Under the pieces are notes generated by a model. That model made no database searches, had not been told where the DNA came from, and worked only from the letters and a program-made list of their open reading frames with translations. From Brevibacterium sp. JSBI002 (GTDB lineage Bacteria > Actinomycetota > Actinomycetes > Actinomycetales > Brevibacteriaceae), in contig NZ_CP110341.1 in NCBI RefSeq assembly GCF_026013965.1, positions 2,914,001 to 2,978,000 of the forward strand: a stretch of 64,000 nt of DNA, read 5' to 3'. Below, piece after piece: positions 63,758-64,000 of the stretch; positions within the stretch are counted from its first letter, which is position 1, and each line of letters opens with the position of its first letter. Made by a program: the position numbers and the translations under genes.

Positions 63758-64000
63758 GGGCTTTCGGACGTGCAGGCTCGCCAGTGGGGCGAGATGGTTC
63801 AGACGTGGTCGTGGACCGAGCCGGCACGAATGCCGCTGCTCGATCCACTCCGATCAGTGTAGGACGGGAGAGCGCCGGCGGCACTCGGTCGGCCGGAACG
63901 TATCCCATTCGTTAGATACGCGGACGACCTTGGTGAGATTCGAGGATAACCTGGTCGGAGGACCGCCAGATCGTGAGCGTGGAAACTGTCCAGACAGCAG
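63758..64000. other. Window end without recognised gene
   Basis: No supported gene or repeat in the last 243 bases; a promoter for a gene beyond the window could lie here. Confidence 0.4.

Noticed and set aside
1..64000. tRNA, rRNA, CRISPR array or prophage
   Set aside because: Looked for and not seen; no cloverleaf-like segment, no regular spacer repeats, no phage structural genes.

Overview
The window is high-GC actinobacterial chromosome, most likely Brevibacterium or a close relative. The strongest clue is a complete isorenieratene-type carotenoid locus (crtE, P450, crtYc, crtYd, crtU facing crtI and crtB) with split lycopene cyclase genes, an aryl-carotenoid desaturase/methyltransferase and a built-in cytochrome P450, an arrangement known from Brevibacterium. 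GTG and TTG starts, ATGA/GTGA stop-start overlaps and AGGAGG ribosome sites fit this. I saw no rRNA, tRNA, CRISPR array or intact insertion sequence. All assignments come from reading the sequence; no database search was run.

Layout. 0-5.3 kb: CorA tail, HdeD-like membrane protein, secreted glycerophosphodiesterase, RibD-like reductase plus flavin reductase, a 3' scrap of ohr, and a ProP-like MFS transporter. 5.4-7.9 kb: three-domain LigD; its partner Ku lies at 22.6 kb next to a ChaB-domain protein. 8.1-12.4 kb: a PaoABC-type molybdenum aldehyde oxidoreductase (2Fe-2S, FAD and Mo subunits) with a MobA/MocA-type nucleotidyltransferase; the XdhC-type maturation factor is 7 kb away at 19.2-20.3 kb. 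Between them (12.4-19.1 kb) is an apparently lower-GC block with a glycosyltransferase / PIG-L deacetylase-methyltransferase / acyl-CoA dehydrogenase cassette, a membrane protein, a DUF3263-like protein, a MerR regulator diverging from hsp20, and several very small ORFs.

20.3-25 kb: DUF3224 protein, cardiolipin-synthase-like PLD enzyme, tiny membrane protein, Ku, ChaB/SAP protein, SDR oxidoreductase. 25.0-33.0 kb: MarR regulator and the carotenoid genes. 33.2-35.8 kb: a decayed stretch with a catalytically altered transposase-like gene, an ANTAR protein with a ruined GAF domain and a topoisomerase IB scrap. 35.8-40.6 kb: stress/redox genes (haem-oxygenase-like iron enzyme, CDGSH Fe-S protein, zinc alcohol dehydrogenase, large catalase).

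40.7-48.7 kb: an eleven-gene leftward gas-vesicle operon (gvpY/gvpZ-like, gvpA, gvpF, gvpG, gvpO, two further GvpA-family proteins, gvpK, gvpL and an epimerase fusion). Two members look non-canonical: a GvpA-family protein fused to two PH/GRAM-like domains and one ending in a zinc ribbon. 49-64 kb: YbdK-type ligase, an MFS transporter with an added C-terminal domain, an aldehyde dehydrogenase pseudogene, another MFS transporter, fdhD and mogA (molybdenum cofactor), a MarR/LLM-monooxygenase/FMN-reductase group, a large inverted repeat, a Ca2+/H+ antiporter, an acyl-CoA synthetase and a lipoprotein HNH nuclease with an Excalibur domain.

The best candidates for something undescribed are the PH/GRAM-fused gas-vesicle protein with its coupled epimerase/helical-bundle gene, and the Nod-factor-like enzyme set (glycosyltransferase, deacetylase, methyltransferase, acyl-CoA dehydrogenase) in the 12.4-16.8 kb block.
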